In this document: positions 47,435-58,251 of the stretch, piece by piece
Layout: each line of letters begins with the position of its first letter
How positions within the stretch are numbered: the first letter of the stretch is position 1
Assembly (NCBI GenBank): GCA_026120035.1
Contig: JALRME010000003.1
Span: forward strand, 1,178,001-1,242,000
Source of the DNA: Coleophoma eucalyptorum
Lineage: Eukaryota > Ascomycota > Leotiomycetes > Helotiales > Dermateaceae
Direction: 5' to 3'
DNA: 64,000 nucleotides
The notes under the pieces: generated by a model
What the model saw: only the letters and a program-made list of their open reading frames with translations
The model's database searches: none
What the model was told of the DNA's origin: nothing
Program-made: the position numbers and the translations under genes

Positions 47435-49966
47435 TTAACGCTCATATCTAGGTAGACTCTCATGCTGCGACGCTGGGCTGGCAATAGACAGATGAGCATA
47501 ACGCCCTCCATACTCATCTTCTTCTGTGAGAACAGGAGCTGTCGGTGCATGCTGCTGCGAACTGGACCCCTCCCCACCATTCTGATCGTCATCGTCGGGA
47601 AAATCTGACGGAGCACTCGCCTCAGCGAGTAGGCGTCGATGTTCGAGCTCTTGCTTGTCATCGTTGGGATAAGATCCGGCAGCAGGATCCAAATCTTGCA
47701 AAGATGGTGCAGATGGTGCAGATGGCGCCGATGGCGTAGCATCTGAGTATATTGATCCAGAGCCATGCTGTGTGTTTGGGCGAGCTGTATTGGTGCTAGC
47801 CCCCGAGTCAGCTGTATAAAGGTCTTCATCAGTCTCGTCAACCACCAAAGGCGCAGATGGAGCAACGACTGTTCTTGCAGAAGAAGGACCAGGAATATCA
47901 GCTGATGGCGGCTCACTTGGAAGCAGTCGTTCCTCGGCACGACGAGCTCTTTCCTTCTCGCTCAACCCTTCTTCTGCCAGGAAGTCTGGAGGTGGAACAT
48001 GTATCTGATTGTGTATTGGTGGTGGTGGATATTGCTGAGGATATGTTTCATAGTATTGATCATATTCATAATTTCCATTGCCAGATTCGTCTTGATAGTT
48101 CTCATCATAGGAATTATAATTTTGATCATAGTATCCAAAATTTTGCTGGTCGTCGGCATAATCCCTAATCTGGCTCTGGTTCATCCCATAAGATTCCTCG
48201 TAAATTGGCGCCTGTGATGGAGTGGGGGAAACCACGGTTTCATTCGGCCACTCGTTCCTTTGGGACATCGCAGTTCCAATTCCACGGCCTTTATGTCGGA
48301 AGCTATCAGTGGTGCCCACAGTAACCTCAAACAGACATGCCACCACGCTTTTCTCCCTTCGGATGTGATCGGTGTCGACAATACTTCCACCCCAGGCTGC
48401 AAGCAAGTTGTGGTTGGCCCCTTCAAGCTCTCGACTTCCAGACGTTCCAGCTGATGGAAGTGTGACTTGGCCTACTCGTGGGAGATGTCGCTGTTGGCCA
48501 GCTAATTTGCCACCCAAGTCCACAACAACTTCCACTTGGTACTTGAAGCTGATCATCTCGCCTGGGACGCCTGAAATTGTCGGGAAAACATCTTCAGGTA
48601 CCCGTACAGTTGCGTTGACTGTCGCTGTAAGAGTATGCGGATCGACAATGATGGGCGCAAAGGACTGCGAAAGATCCTTTCGAAAGACACTACTAGATCC
48701 TGCAGATGACAACGAAAGCCCGCCCAACCCAGTTTTCGATTTTGGATAGTATTCTTCATGCTTCAGCCTCTCCGCTGCCTTGCCCTTCAGATCTACAAAT
48801 AAAGAGAGAGGTGGAGCAGAATCGATTCTGCCTTGTCTATATAAAGTAACAATAACACCGTGCATACTTTTGATAGGCTTAGTGTGCTTAATTGTTATTT
48901 TTACCGGAAGCTGGTCTCCTGGCAAACATCCAGATTTAAGAAGCTCGATCGTAGCGGTGATTGTCTTCTCGTCTAAAGAAACCTTGCTTCCTGAACTATC
49001 TCGAATTGACCTGGCAGTTGATGGCACTGGCCCGAGTCGGAAGCTCAGTCCAGTACTGCTGCTGACCGTACTTTGATCGCTTGCAACACTGACCTCGCTG
49101 TGAATCTCACTGGGAACGGGGCTTTGAAGGCTTGCATTATCACCCGATCCGATTTGGCTTGCAGAATCATCTGGTCGCGGTGAACCTGTCGTCCGTGTCG
49201 CCTCACTCCCTGAGCCAGTATCTAGAGACTCATGAGTCGTCCCCTCCGCTGACTTCGTTGTCTTCCTCCGTCTGGGACGTTTCGAAATAGGTTCGAGAGA
49301 TATTGTCCGTGGCCTTGGAGGCCCAAGTAAGCCAATATCAACATTCTCTACAAGAGCGACTTTGCGATCGCAGGTGGACGTAGCTGCTATTGATGTTGGT
49401 CGTGTAATGGTAGATGTAATCATATATGATATCGTGCCCCTCTCAAACTGCAACTCTTGGTCAGTAGGCTGTTCAATCGCGTGGTGGACAGGTATTCTTA
49501 CGTCGATGCTGGTCGGTATGCCTTTGCTGGGGAACTCCAATTCGAAATTGAATTCATAAACTCCAATATCCAATCTTCCTTCTCCACATAATGTGACCTC
49601 ATCTTGGAATAAAGACGCATATCCATTCCCAAAGTACTGCGATTTCGTGGTATTTCTGTTATCTGCTAAGCTGGCTTCGGTCGGAATGGGCTCGTTGACG
49701 CCGTTGGGATGCTTGAAGACGCGCACAAATCCATGGAGGGCGACAGTAAGGTGAGTTATTCGGATAGGTTTGGTAACGGTCAGTACGACGGCGCCTTTGA
49801 CCAAGTCGCCAGGTCTGTACTGTCGATGAGGCTCATCGGGACGGATATGGAAGTCATTGAGGTTTCGCGAGCGGGATTTCAGAGGATTTGACAGTCTCGA
49901 GAACAGCGATCGGCCAGTCGAAGGGACTGGCGACGACGAAGCCGTGTGAGAGGCATTCGCGCACAT
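47435..49966 (-). CDS. palF: Alpha-arrestin PalF/Rim8, ambient pH signalling
   Basis: Arrestin-like adaptor that couples the plasma-membrane pH sensor PalH/Rim21 to ESCRT components, leading to activation of PacC. 843 residues, single exon. The N-arrestin domain (about 25-200) opens with SRNLNDFHIRPDEPHRQY and RPGDLVKGAVVLTVTKPIRI, the PalF-type signature; the C-arrestin domain lies at about 335-520 (TATIELLKSGCLPGDQLPVK). The rest is disordered: acidic, Asn/Tyr-rich (DQNYNSYDENYQDE), proline clusters, an SAP tripeptide repeat encoded by a short tandem repeat near 47,700-47,740, and a terminal LPRYER (LPxY, possible ubiquitin-ligase docking). A RIM8-like role fits better than the Rod1/CreD group because of the N-terminal motif. 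The Ser/Pro-rich N-terminus starts at ATG 49966. Confidence 0.88.
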   Translation of the reverse strand: MCANASHTASSSPVPSTGRSLFSRLSNPLKSRSRNLNDFHIRPDEPHRQYRPGDLVKGAVVLTVTKPIRITHLTVALHGFVRVFKHPNGVNEPIPTEASLADNRNTTKSQYFGNGYASLFQDEVTLCGEGRLDIGVYEFNFELEFPSKGIPTSIDVRIPVHHAIEQPTDQELQFERGTISYMITSTITRPTSIAATSTCDRKVALVENVDIGLLGPPRPRTISLEPISKRPRRRKTTKSAEGTTHESLDTGSGSEATRTTGSPRPDDSASQIGSGDNASLQSPVPSEIHSEVSVASDQSTVSSSTGLSFRLGPVPSTARSIRDSSGSKVSLDEKTITATIELLKSGCLPGDQLPVKITIKHTKPIKSMHGVIVTLYRQGRIDSAPPLSLFVDLKGKAAERLKHEEYYPKSKTGLGGLSLSSAGSSSVFRKDLSQSFAPIIVDPHTLTATVNATVRVPEDVFPTISGVPGEMISFKYQVEVVVDLGGKLAGQQRHLPRVGQVTLPSAGTSGSRELEGANHNLLAAWGGSIVDTDHIRREKSVVACLFEVTVGTTDSFRHKGRGIGTAMSQRNEWPNETVVSPTPSQAPIYEESYGMNQSQIRDYADDQQNFGYYDQNYNSYDENYQDESGNGNYEYDQYYETYPQQYPPPPIHNQIHVPPPDFLAEEGLSEKERARRAEERLLPSEPPSADIPGPSSARTVVAPSAPLVVDETDEDLYTADSGASTNTARPNTQHGSGSIYSDATPSAPSAPSAPSLQDLDPAAGSYPNDDKQELEHRRLLAEASAPSDFPDDDDQNGGEGSSSQQHAPTAPVLTEEDEYGGRYAHLSIASPASQHESLPRYER

Positions 49967-51927
49967 GCTAGGATCAATATCAATAGCAAGATAGATTGGT
50001 ATAAAGTCGCCAAGAGATGGATCGTGAATGCCAAGTAATTGAAATATGAACGACGGAGGAGGAAGCGGTATCTTTCGTTCGGAGGCAGCCCGTCGACGCT
50101 GCAGACCAGCGACTCAATACAGTAATCCGATACGATCCAAAACGGCTTCTTGATTCGTAACCGCTCTGTCTCAACAAGTCTACGCACGGCAGGGTGATGG
50201 CCAGCATCCACGCATGCGTGTGGTTTGGATAGCACCTTCACGCCCCGGGACACACGAGTTCGGATTAAGATCAGGATCACAGCCAGTTCCAGTTGCGCAA
50301 GAAACATACAAACAAGATGTTTGTCGTGAGGTCGGAGTCGGACGCAAAGGTTAGGAGAGTGGATTCGAGGTGTCAGTGCAGCCCTACAACGATCTCCTTT
50401 GTACGCGTGGATGCGATGCGGCGTTTGGTGTCCGAGTCAGAGCGTTGAGAAAAACAGTCGCAAAGCCTACGTAAACAGACAAAAGGCACTTTCGGCGCAC
50501 ACTCGAGGGGAACCCATCCCACTATATTATAATTTGCTAGATGTTAATTGCACCGTTGTCAGTGCAAATCAGCATCTAGGCTGCTGGACGGCCTGGACGG
50601 CCTGGATGTTGGGCATCCTGGTGAGAATGGATGGATTAGGCAAGTAGGGGTCCTCTAACGCTCAAAGTGGTGCAGGTGCAGAGCCAACTAAGTTGTTGGG
50701 TTGGTCGCATTTCACGAGCAACAAGGGCCAGCAGCAGAGACAGTCCATTGCGAAGAATATTGAGAGGCCCAGATTCCAGACTCATTCTCTAACGGATGAA
50801 TCCCGTTCCATGTCCTTTCAACATGCGTCTTGCGTGGGAAAGCCTGTTATGCCTCTTCACTAAGCTATATTTCAGAGCCCTCAGATTTGACTTCACCAAA
50901 TGCTGACCGGGGTGGTGGGCTGTTGACTAGCTAGACACCTTAATTTGTGCCTTTTTTGCCTGTTCTATTCCGCCTTGCTGTGCAATTCACAAACTAAGAA
51001 CCATCAGTCTGCTCACCTTGCTTGGGGACAACACAATGTCGCGTGCCGTTCTGGTATGGCGTCAAAAGCCCGGCACTGGATAAAGTCTAGACCTGAGCCA
51101 TCAAGCGGCCCGTAAGAGCAATCCTCTCAGCACTCTCTTCGCTGAAATTCACCTCATTTGTGCAGCCATTCTACCAGTATCATCAGATTCACAGATCAAG
51201 ACCACCCGTGCGAGTGCACGGAAAGCCGGTCCGATTGGACTAGCTGAAGAATCGGCACAATGCAGCTTGTAAAAGCGATGTATGCAGCCAATTCCTCCTC
51301 TCCTCCAACCTAGTGCAAGTCTGACGTGCATTGTGAGTATGTATGCCTCAGAGACCAGAGAGAGAGAGACGACCAATGTCGGGCGAATTTCATCTCTCAT
51401 TTAGCCTTTTGTTACTGGGTTAATCGGGGAGCGCGTGCCTGCCATCTCAGAAAGCTTGATTTTTCTCACACACCCAAAGTCCACATCGCCAAGGCCGTGG
51501 CAAAGGCTTACTCCAACTGCGTGCAATGCCTACTTTCAGCAAACCTCGGATCACCGAGCGGAATAGCTAACACTTGTCCTTATGCTATGTCTTGGAGGCA
51601 AGATGCCGCAACATGCTGGATTGCTTAAATGAATTTGCGCCACTGTGTTTGACCATCACGTCTGGCCACGTTTAGTCTGCGGTTGTGGCTCGCGGGAGAA
51701 GGGTGAGTTCTGGTGACAGCGCTCTCTGTGCATTAATACGGTGATTCACTTCGAAAGTTCAGATGAGGATAAAACAGTGGTGAGAGCAACAAACTTTGTA
51801 ATTGTTCAATCGCTAGTCACCGTTCTGCAACAGAGAGAGCTTAGATGATCCAGCCATATCAGAAACTCGTATGCAGATCCGCGACAATCCTTATATCATC
51901 CGTTCCTATCCTTGAAGTCGAAACCGT
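49967..51927. other. 2 kb gene-free region upstream of palF
   Basis: Holds the palF promoter and the 3' UTR of mnd1. Open frames at 50399-50647 and 51326-51628 have no recognisable features. A long leader for palF is possible. Confidence 0.5.
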
Positions 51928-52640
51928 TTATGGGTTGAGCTCTCTGAATCCTTCTCCAATAATATACTCCTCGCCACAGGCTGTGGACATGAGGCTCTCA
52001 ACTGCATCACGATCGTTGTTGACTAGTCTAAGGAGGAAAGTCTCAAGGTTTTCAATGTTTCCAGTCCATTGTTCTGCAATGCTTCTGAACCTCTTTACCT
52101 CCTCAACCTTGCGATTGTATATCTCGGGGTCGTTGTCGCGATATGCAGCGAGTTCTTTGTCCAGCATCTCCTGTTCCTTCACAAGTGCTTCGTGGTGATC
52201 CAGTAGCTTATCCCTGCTCGTTCCTTGGGCCTCCAGGACTTCATCATCTCCGCTGCGAAGCCCGGTCTCCTGATTGAGCTGTTCTTTGGTCTCCACAATG
52301 GATACCAACAGGGCCTGTTCTTCGCTCTTCAGATTGTTGATGGCACTAACCTTGCTCTTCTTTGCATCTGAGGCGAATGCCCAGTACCAATTACCACTTC
52401 CAATCCTCTCGCAGCGTATGTGCTCCTCATCAACAAGGTTCTGGATGTAGTCTTTGGTCTGCATGGAATTAACCCCGGCGACTGTAGTAAACGCTTTCTC
52501 AAGCTCTTTGATATTATATACACCTGCAGTGTCTCTAAACCATTCTGCAAGCTTTGCCATTTTCGCTGCTGGCGGAAGGCTTTTCGGTGCCTAGATTTGT
52601 TAACAGAGACATTGCGTAGAGGATAAGCTGAGGCTACCAT
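51928..52640 (-). CDS. mnd1: Meiotic nuclear division protein Mnd1
   Basis: Partner of Hop2 that stimulates Rad51/Dmc1 strand invasion in meiosis; nuclear. About 221 residues, close to the family length. The main exon (52590-51928) codes the winged-helix N-terminus (SLPPAAKMAKLAEWFRDTAG; IGSGNWYWAF), a long central coiled coil (about 80-160) and the C-terminal capping helices (LETFLLRLVNNDRDAVESLM). The open frame has an internal Met, but the sequence before it (APKSLPPAAK) matches the family start, and directly upstream is an acceptor TAG preceded by ATG-GTAGCC at 52640. I therefore place a first exon of just the ATG (52640-52638) and a 47-nt intron (52637-52591). The donor is weak and this start is inferred. 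Confidence 0.88.
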
Positions 52641-53530
52641 TTTGTAGATTCTGGTTGGCCGCGTGAGATGAATTGCCGCTTAATATGGGAGCTGGATGTA
52701 CTGGATGAACTCGGTCTGACGATTAATTAGATTTTGCGCGTGATCTACTTTCTCGACATGAAGAGGGAGTTGAGGATGAGCGCGGTCAAGCGAGCTGAAA
52801 GGTAATTTCACAATCTACCTCGAAAAGCTAGGTAATTTGGACGTGAGAGTTCTAGTCGCTACACAGATGAAATTATTTTATAAAATATATAGTCAAGCAC
52901 GAATATAATATCTGGTCTTGTGCCTTTCTGTGTTTCTCCTGCGGAGATGCATAGGATTCAAGAATATTCAAGTCTCTGCATATCTACAGGTGATTTCTAC
53001 GGTAATACAAGATAAAAGTTGGGTTTTGGTCTACGTCTACAATCTCTATGTTCTGTTGCTGCTGGCTTTGTCGCACAAGAACGCTATCTTTGGCTCAGGT
53101 ACCATTAGGTTGCAGTATAAATAAAATACATCACTTGCTGTAACCAAAATGACACAAAGAAAGCATTACTTCTTTTTGTCAGCTTCAAGAATGATCATGT
53201 GTCAGATGATGCATATTACAACGTTCCAAAGGAGGATATAGATGACGACCAGTGTAAGGATATTTCCCAAGAGGCGTTGAACTCCTGCCTGCTTTATCTT
53301 GGGGTCATGCGAGGCATCTCTCAACACGCAGAAGGAAGTGCAGAGATGATATCAGGACTTTTTGAGAACAGAAATAAGACATGACTTGGCAAGGATTACA
53401 AGGCCTTTGCCGCTACAGTTGAGATGTGTCGCTTGCTCATATCTTGCCAACAATAGCAATTGAGTTGCGAGTATATATTTTTAAAGCGTATATGCTATGT
53501 ATATCCAATCCGGTATGGTGGAATCTTTAC
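52641..53530. other. Intergenic region
   Basis: About 0.9 kb, AT-rich around 52,850-53,500, between mnd1 and the aminopeptidase. Only chance-like short open frames were seen. Confidence 0.55.
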
Positions 53531-56500
53531 TTATAATTCGCTCTTGATGCTTTTTCCCTTGTTTGCCTCTACCCAACTCTTCACATCCTCTCTATCTCTA
53601 TTCAGCCATGCACTCTTTGCACGGATTGCATCAAGACTTTGTGCTAAGCCCTTATCGAATCCCTTTGTGCTTCTATCCGCAAAGAACTTCTCTATCTTCT
53701 GAAGAGCAGCTTCACTTGTGAAGCTCGAGGTGCAAATCGACACCATTGTACCAAGCATAGAAAGACCAGCTGGAAGTCTTCGGGTCAACTCGTCCCAGTT
53801 AACGGTCATCCAGTCATACACAGCTTCAATACCCTCAGGGTGAGTTCTGAGGGAAGCGATTGGGAGGTAAATGTCCTGTTCCTTTACTTCACCGCCGAAT
53901 GGCAGGGTGAGTGTTCGCTTAATGAGTTCGGGATCCTTTGCGCGGCCTAAAGTGCGTAGAGCAGTGTTCTTCTCATCGCTATTCTTAGAAGTGCGGTAAG
54001 TTTCAAGAATGGTATCGTACTAGATGCGAATTAGTCTATATTGTATTTTGGTTCATACTTGTCACTTACTTCTGCCTTGCCTCCATATTTCAGAGCAATG
54101 GCGAAAACGCTGCCACGAATGTTAGGGTGAATCGCAGACTTGTCACCCTTGGCGAACTTGGCAAACATATCTTGAGCAGCCTTAATGATCGTTTTATCGC
54201 CAGAAAGTCCTGCACTACCAAAAAGCATAGCCTTAAACTGTTGTTCAATGTGATCATCGCTGTCCTTGAACTCCCAGCCAGCCTTGTGGGCTTTGTCGCT
54301 GATAAGATCTCGTTGGAAAGCCTCGAGACCATCCTTAACACTTTGGTCCTCAAACACCCAAGCGCTCTGGATGGAGCCAAGACGAGTCAAGATTTCATTC
54401 CAAACAACAAAGTTTGACTCAGAGTCAAAGCCCTTGAGAAGATTCAAGACACCAGAGGTCTTTTGATATCCTGAGGCGGCAAGGGCACCCGCATCAGCGA
54501 TCATGCCAGCCCTGTCCTCTACGCTCAAAAGACCTTCCTTTGCTGACTTTCCGAGCTTCTCCAAACGCTCAGGAGTGTACGAAGTTCGGTAGATACCACT
54601 GTGATCGGCATTCAGCTTGAAGAAGTCCAAGTCCTTTACTTTAAAGTTGGATTCACGCTCCGAGAGCACAAGCTCTTCGTTAATACCCTCCTTAGTGCGC
54701 AATCCAAGGAACACAGGATATAAGACCTCGTCTTCCTCAGGCTTGACATCTGCGGTTCTGAGGAATCGGTTTTGCTTTAGATGAATGCTCTTATCCCCTT
54801 CGTTCTCGGTGACAGAGATAACAGGGTATCCAACATGCTTGGTCCAGATGTCCATGACCTTCTCCACATCCTTTCCACTTGCAGCGCTAAGTGCTGCCCA
54901 CAAGTCTCCAGTTTGAGTGTTTCCGTAGGCATGCTTCTTTAGGTACTGTCTGATACCCTCCATGAAGACATCCTCCCCCAGAAATTTCGAGATCATTCGC
55001 AAAACGCAAGAGCCCTTAGAGTATGAAATAGCATCAAAGATTTGATTGACCTCGTCAGCCCGCTTAACCGGAACTTCGATGGGATGACTGCTGCGTAGGG
55101 AGTCCAATGAGAGAGCGCTTTGAAGGTTATCGGTGACATAGCTCTCCCAAACCTTCCATTCAGGGTAGAAGACGTTGCAAGAGTACCAAGACATCCAAGT
55201 AGCGAAACCTTCATTGAGCCAGAGTCCGTCCCAAAAGTCCATGGTGACCAAGTTACCGAACCATTGATGAGCAAGTTCATGTTGCACAACCTCAGCAACT
55301 CGCTCCTTGGTGGAGGCGCCACTAGTCTTTTCATCAAAGAGAAGGTCAACAACACGATAAGTAATAAGGCCCCAGTTTTCCATGGCACCGGCAGAGAAGT
55401 CGGGAATTGCAACCATGTCCATCTTTGGAAGGGGGAACTTGCTGTCAAAAGTCTTCTCGTAGAATTCCAATGTTCGGGCGGCGAGCTCGAGTGAGAAACG
55501 ACCGTGCTCAATATCTGAAGATGGAGGCGCGTAAACCCTGACAGGTAATCTGAACTTGTCTGTCTCAATGTAATTGAGCTCACCGACAATGAATGCAAGG
55601 AGATACGTTGACATAAGAGGAGACTTGTTGAACGTAACAGCTTTTTTTACGTCCCCACTCATGGCAGACTTGATTTCAGATTCGGAGGCTACATCCATAT
55701 TGCTTAGGCAAGTAAGCTTCTTGTCCGCGATAAGAGTGATTGTAAATTCGGCCTTCAGTGCAGGCTCGTCGAAACAAGGAAAAGCTCTGCGAGCATCAGT
55801 AGGTTCCATCTGAGTAGTTGCCAAAATTCCCTCGCTACCATCCTGGTTCTTGTAGGTTGATCGGTAAAAGCCAGCCATCTTGTCGTTGAGTTGCCCAGTG
55901 AACTTCATTTCCAATTGCGCCTTGCTTCCTGGTGAAATGCTTTTGTCGAAAGCTACCATGGTGGTTTGTGTGGCTTCATTGTAGGTGAGTTCTGGAGTGG
56001 AGCTATTTTGAATTAGATTGCTACAACATCTACACCTATGAAGACTGACCTGATTGTTTGAGAGCCGGAGAGAATCTTGGTGCTGTGGATGTCAAGTTCC
56101 AAAGTGTTCAGGGAAATGGAGGTGGTTTCCTTCACAACATCCAAATCAATGGTTACTGTGCCGTCGAAGGTGAACTTCTTGAAGTCTGGCTCCAAGGTGA
56201 GGTGGTAGTGTTTTGGAATGACGTTTGCAGGTAAGATCTCTCTGCCATGTGTGACATCCATTCCGCTGCCCTCCACCCCTCCATCTCCATGCATTTTGCA
56301 CATCTCGTGTCGTCGGTATGAGCAGTGTCGAAGAGCTAAAGCTGAAGAGACAGTGCTTGTGCGATGGGTGAGAGCTTGAGGGCGATGTGGGTTCGTATAT
56401 GGGCTGAGAAAGCACGTCAGTGAAAGAAATAACCAACAGTACCGACAAAGTGATTAGTTACACAAAACAGTATGGCCTGCAGTGTACCGAAGGTAGGGAG

Positions 56501-56670
56501 GGAACCTGGGATACGTACGTTGATTTAGGGAAGGGAATGAAAGAAGTTGAAACGCTAGATGTGAATGACCTCCGCTGTGTGACTGTAGCAAAAGCGTATC
56601 CTGCTGGCCAGAGAGAAGAACTTGAAGGCTTAAGGACCGCACATTCGAGAAGGGAGCTGATGACACGCAT
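53531..56670 (-). CDS. ape2: M1 zinc aminopeptidase (Ape2/Aap1-like) with mitochondrial-type leader
   Basis: Removes N-terminal residues from peptides. Four exons: 56670-56519, 56403-56050, 56002-54070, 54019-53531; 975 residues, all phases consistent (yeast Ape2 has 952). The catalytic core has GAMEN at 374-378 and HELAH at 410-414 followed after 18 residues by Glu433, the zinc ligand set HEXXH-X18-E; the C-terminal ERAP1-like domain fills the second half. The first exon plus the start of the second gives about 120 residues rich in Arg, Ser and Thr and poor in acids (TQRRSFTSSVSTSF; RTSTVSSALALRHCSYRRHE), a plausible mitochondrial presequence. A second in-frame ATG at 56303 (MCKMHGDGG) would give the cytosolic form of about 853 residues. 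Dual localisation is inferred. Confidence 0.93.
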
Positions 56671-57204
56671 TGGCTCGGACGAGCCCCTCAGTGAGCGAAA
56701 GGCAAAAGAGTGGATGGAATGAGGGGACCACACTTGGCTACTGGAGGCAGGTCCAACGATCAGAGGCGCAGAGGCGGCAGCTACAGAGACACACTTTCCT
56801 GTTGCAGCTGATCCACTAAGGCGGTGAGCATAAAGATCACGAGACTAGCCTTTCTATCAAAACTCTTTTTTCCGCGTCCGTTTGCTGCTTCCTTTTCTCC
56901 ACGCAACTCAAGTTCTTTCAACATCACTCGATTCCTCTCCCGCGATGTGTTGAGTTCTCCGAATATCTTTTGGGCGTTGCAAGAAGGATATACCGCAAGT
57001 TTGAGGCGACCAATAGCTCTCGAGCTCTGATTGGAAGTCATAGGAAGTCGGCACATTTATATTATACCTCTTCAGAGACATGGGCTGTTAATGTTTGGGA
57101 TGGTTGCAAGGACACTGGCTCTATCTAAGCTGTCTCCTCATATCTGATCACGCATGACCATGCCTCAAAGTAGTATGAATCGTGATTGGCAGCGACTCTT
57201 GTTC
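56671..57204. other. Intergenic region upstream of the aminopeptidase
   Basis: Contains the aminopeptidase promoter and the dph4 3' UTR. A 91-codon ATG-started open frame on the minus strand (57056-56781), Lys/Glu/Arg-rich in its middle, is not recognised and could be a leader reading frame. Confidence 0.45.
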
Positions 57205-57768
57205 TTATGAAGATTTTGTAGCAGTGCTTCCGTGTTGAGCCTCGCTATCAGCTCCAACACTATCGTCCTCCATGACCCCGAAAAGGACCTTTAGCCAGAG
57301 ACTGCATCCTCGGCAGCCTACACTGATCTCGCCCTCGTCTACAGCTTCTTCTAGATCTTCTTCTCTGACCAAAAAACCTTTATCATCTCCACATCTGCAA
57401 CTTCGGTACCATATGTTCTGCGCTTCGTCGACCTGCATGTCATCCAAGTCCACTATTTCAACACCTGTGCGGAATACGTCTTTTTCTCCGTGTCCTCTAC
57501 TCGCAGTGACTGCAAGAACCTTCAGTTCGTTGTCATATTCATTTTTGAGTTTCGTGTTCGAAAGCGTAGAGAACGCGTGGGATATCTGATCGATAGTGTA
57601 CGTCTCTGTCCCTGTAGATTTCAAGGTGATCGGCAACTGTGACTTTGATTTATCGGGGTGGTGTTGCAGGAGCGCTCTTCGATATGCGCTGCGAATGGTC
57701 TGCGCCGAAAGGGCTGGGTCATCTTGCAGAGCCTTGGGGATGCCGAGAATCTGGTAGTGGGTGGTCAT
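57205..57768 (-). CDS. dph4: Diphthamide biosynthesis protein 4 (DnaJ domain plus CSL zinc finger)
   Basis: Co-chaperone-like electron carrier needed for the first step of diphthamide synthesis on eEF2 (Dph4/Jjj3/DNAJC24). 187 residues, one exon. The J domain spans about 4-85 with YQILGIP at the start and HPD at 37-39; an insert of about a dozen residues (SQLPITLKSTGT) lies after helix II. The CSL-type zinc finger provides Cys124 and Cys126 (CRCGD) and Cys152 and Cys155 (GCRGCSLWLKV). The Ser/Thr-rich tail is not conserved. Divergently arranged with the MATE gene, 483 bp apart. Confidence 0.92.
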   Translation of the reverse strand: MTTHYQILGIPKALQDDPALSAQTIRSAYRRALLQHHPDKSKSQLPITLKSTGTETYTIDQISHAFSTLSNTKLKNEYDNELKVLAVTASRGHGEKDVFRTGVEIVDLDDMQVDEAQNIWYRSCRCGDDKGFLVREEDLEEAVDEGEISVGCRGCSLWLKVLFGVMEDDSVGADSEAQHGSTATKSS

Positions 57769-58251
57769 CTAGGTTCTTGACCCATCTGCGAAGAGCAAAT
57801 ACGCGCACTTGAAGGCGAGACCGTAGAACTCTGAAGGGTCTGAACAAAATAATCCAGACTTCTGGATTGTGACTTAGCCTGCTTACGTAACCAATTTAGT
57901 AAGGTATCTACATACCCATCTCACCTTAAGCAGTGCTGGTAAAGCTCATGCACACACTCACTTTCTTTTTCTCCTAAGCGTACTTACCTACAGTATAATA
58001 ACATGAGTTCCTTATAAGAATACCCGTCCTGTATGTACTAATCATTCGCGTCTATGATGTCCTGACATAAACATGTATAGGTCTATTAGGAGACTAGAAG
58101 CATTGCTCTTCCCGAGCCAGTCAGCTCTTCATGCCGACTCCCACCTTTGGGAGATATAGCGCGAGCTAAGTGGCAGAGATTGTAACGTTGGTGTTGATAA
58201 TGGTTGCAAATCTGCATTTTCTCTATATTTTCTTTTTAAACGGCTTGCACG
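57769..58251. promoter_or_regulatory. Divergent intergenic region between dph4 and the MATE gene
   Basis: 483 bp between two divergent start codons and so the presumed promoter of both genes. No specific element could be identified with confidence. Confidence 0.5.

Noticed and set aside
56781..57056. 91-codon ATG-started open frame upstream of the aminopeptidase
   Set aside because: No family, and it lies in the expected promoter and leader; it may be an upstream reading frame but there is no positive evidence.
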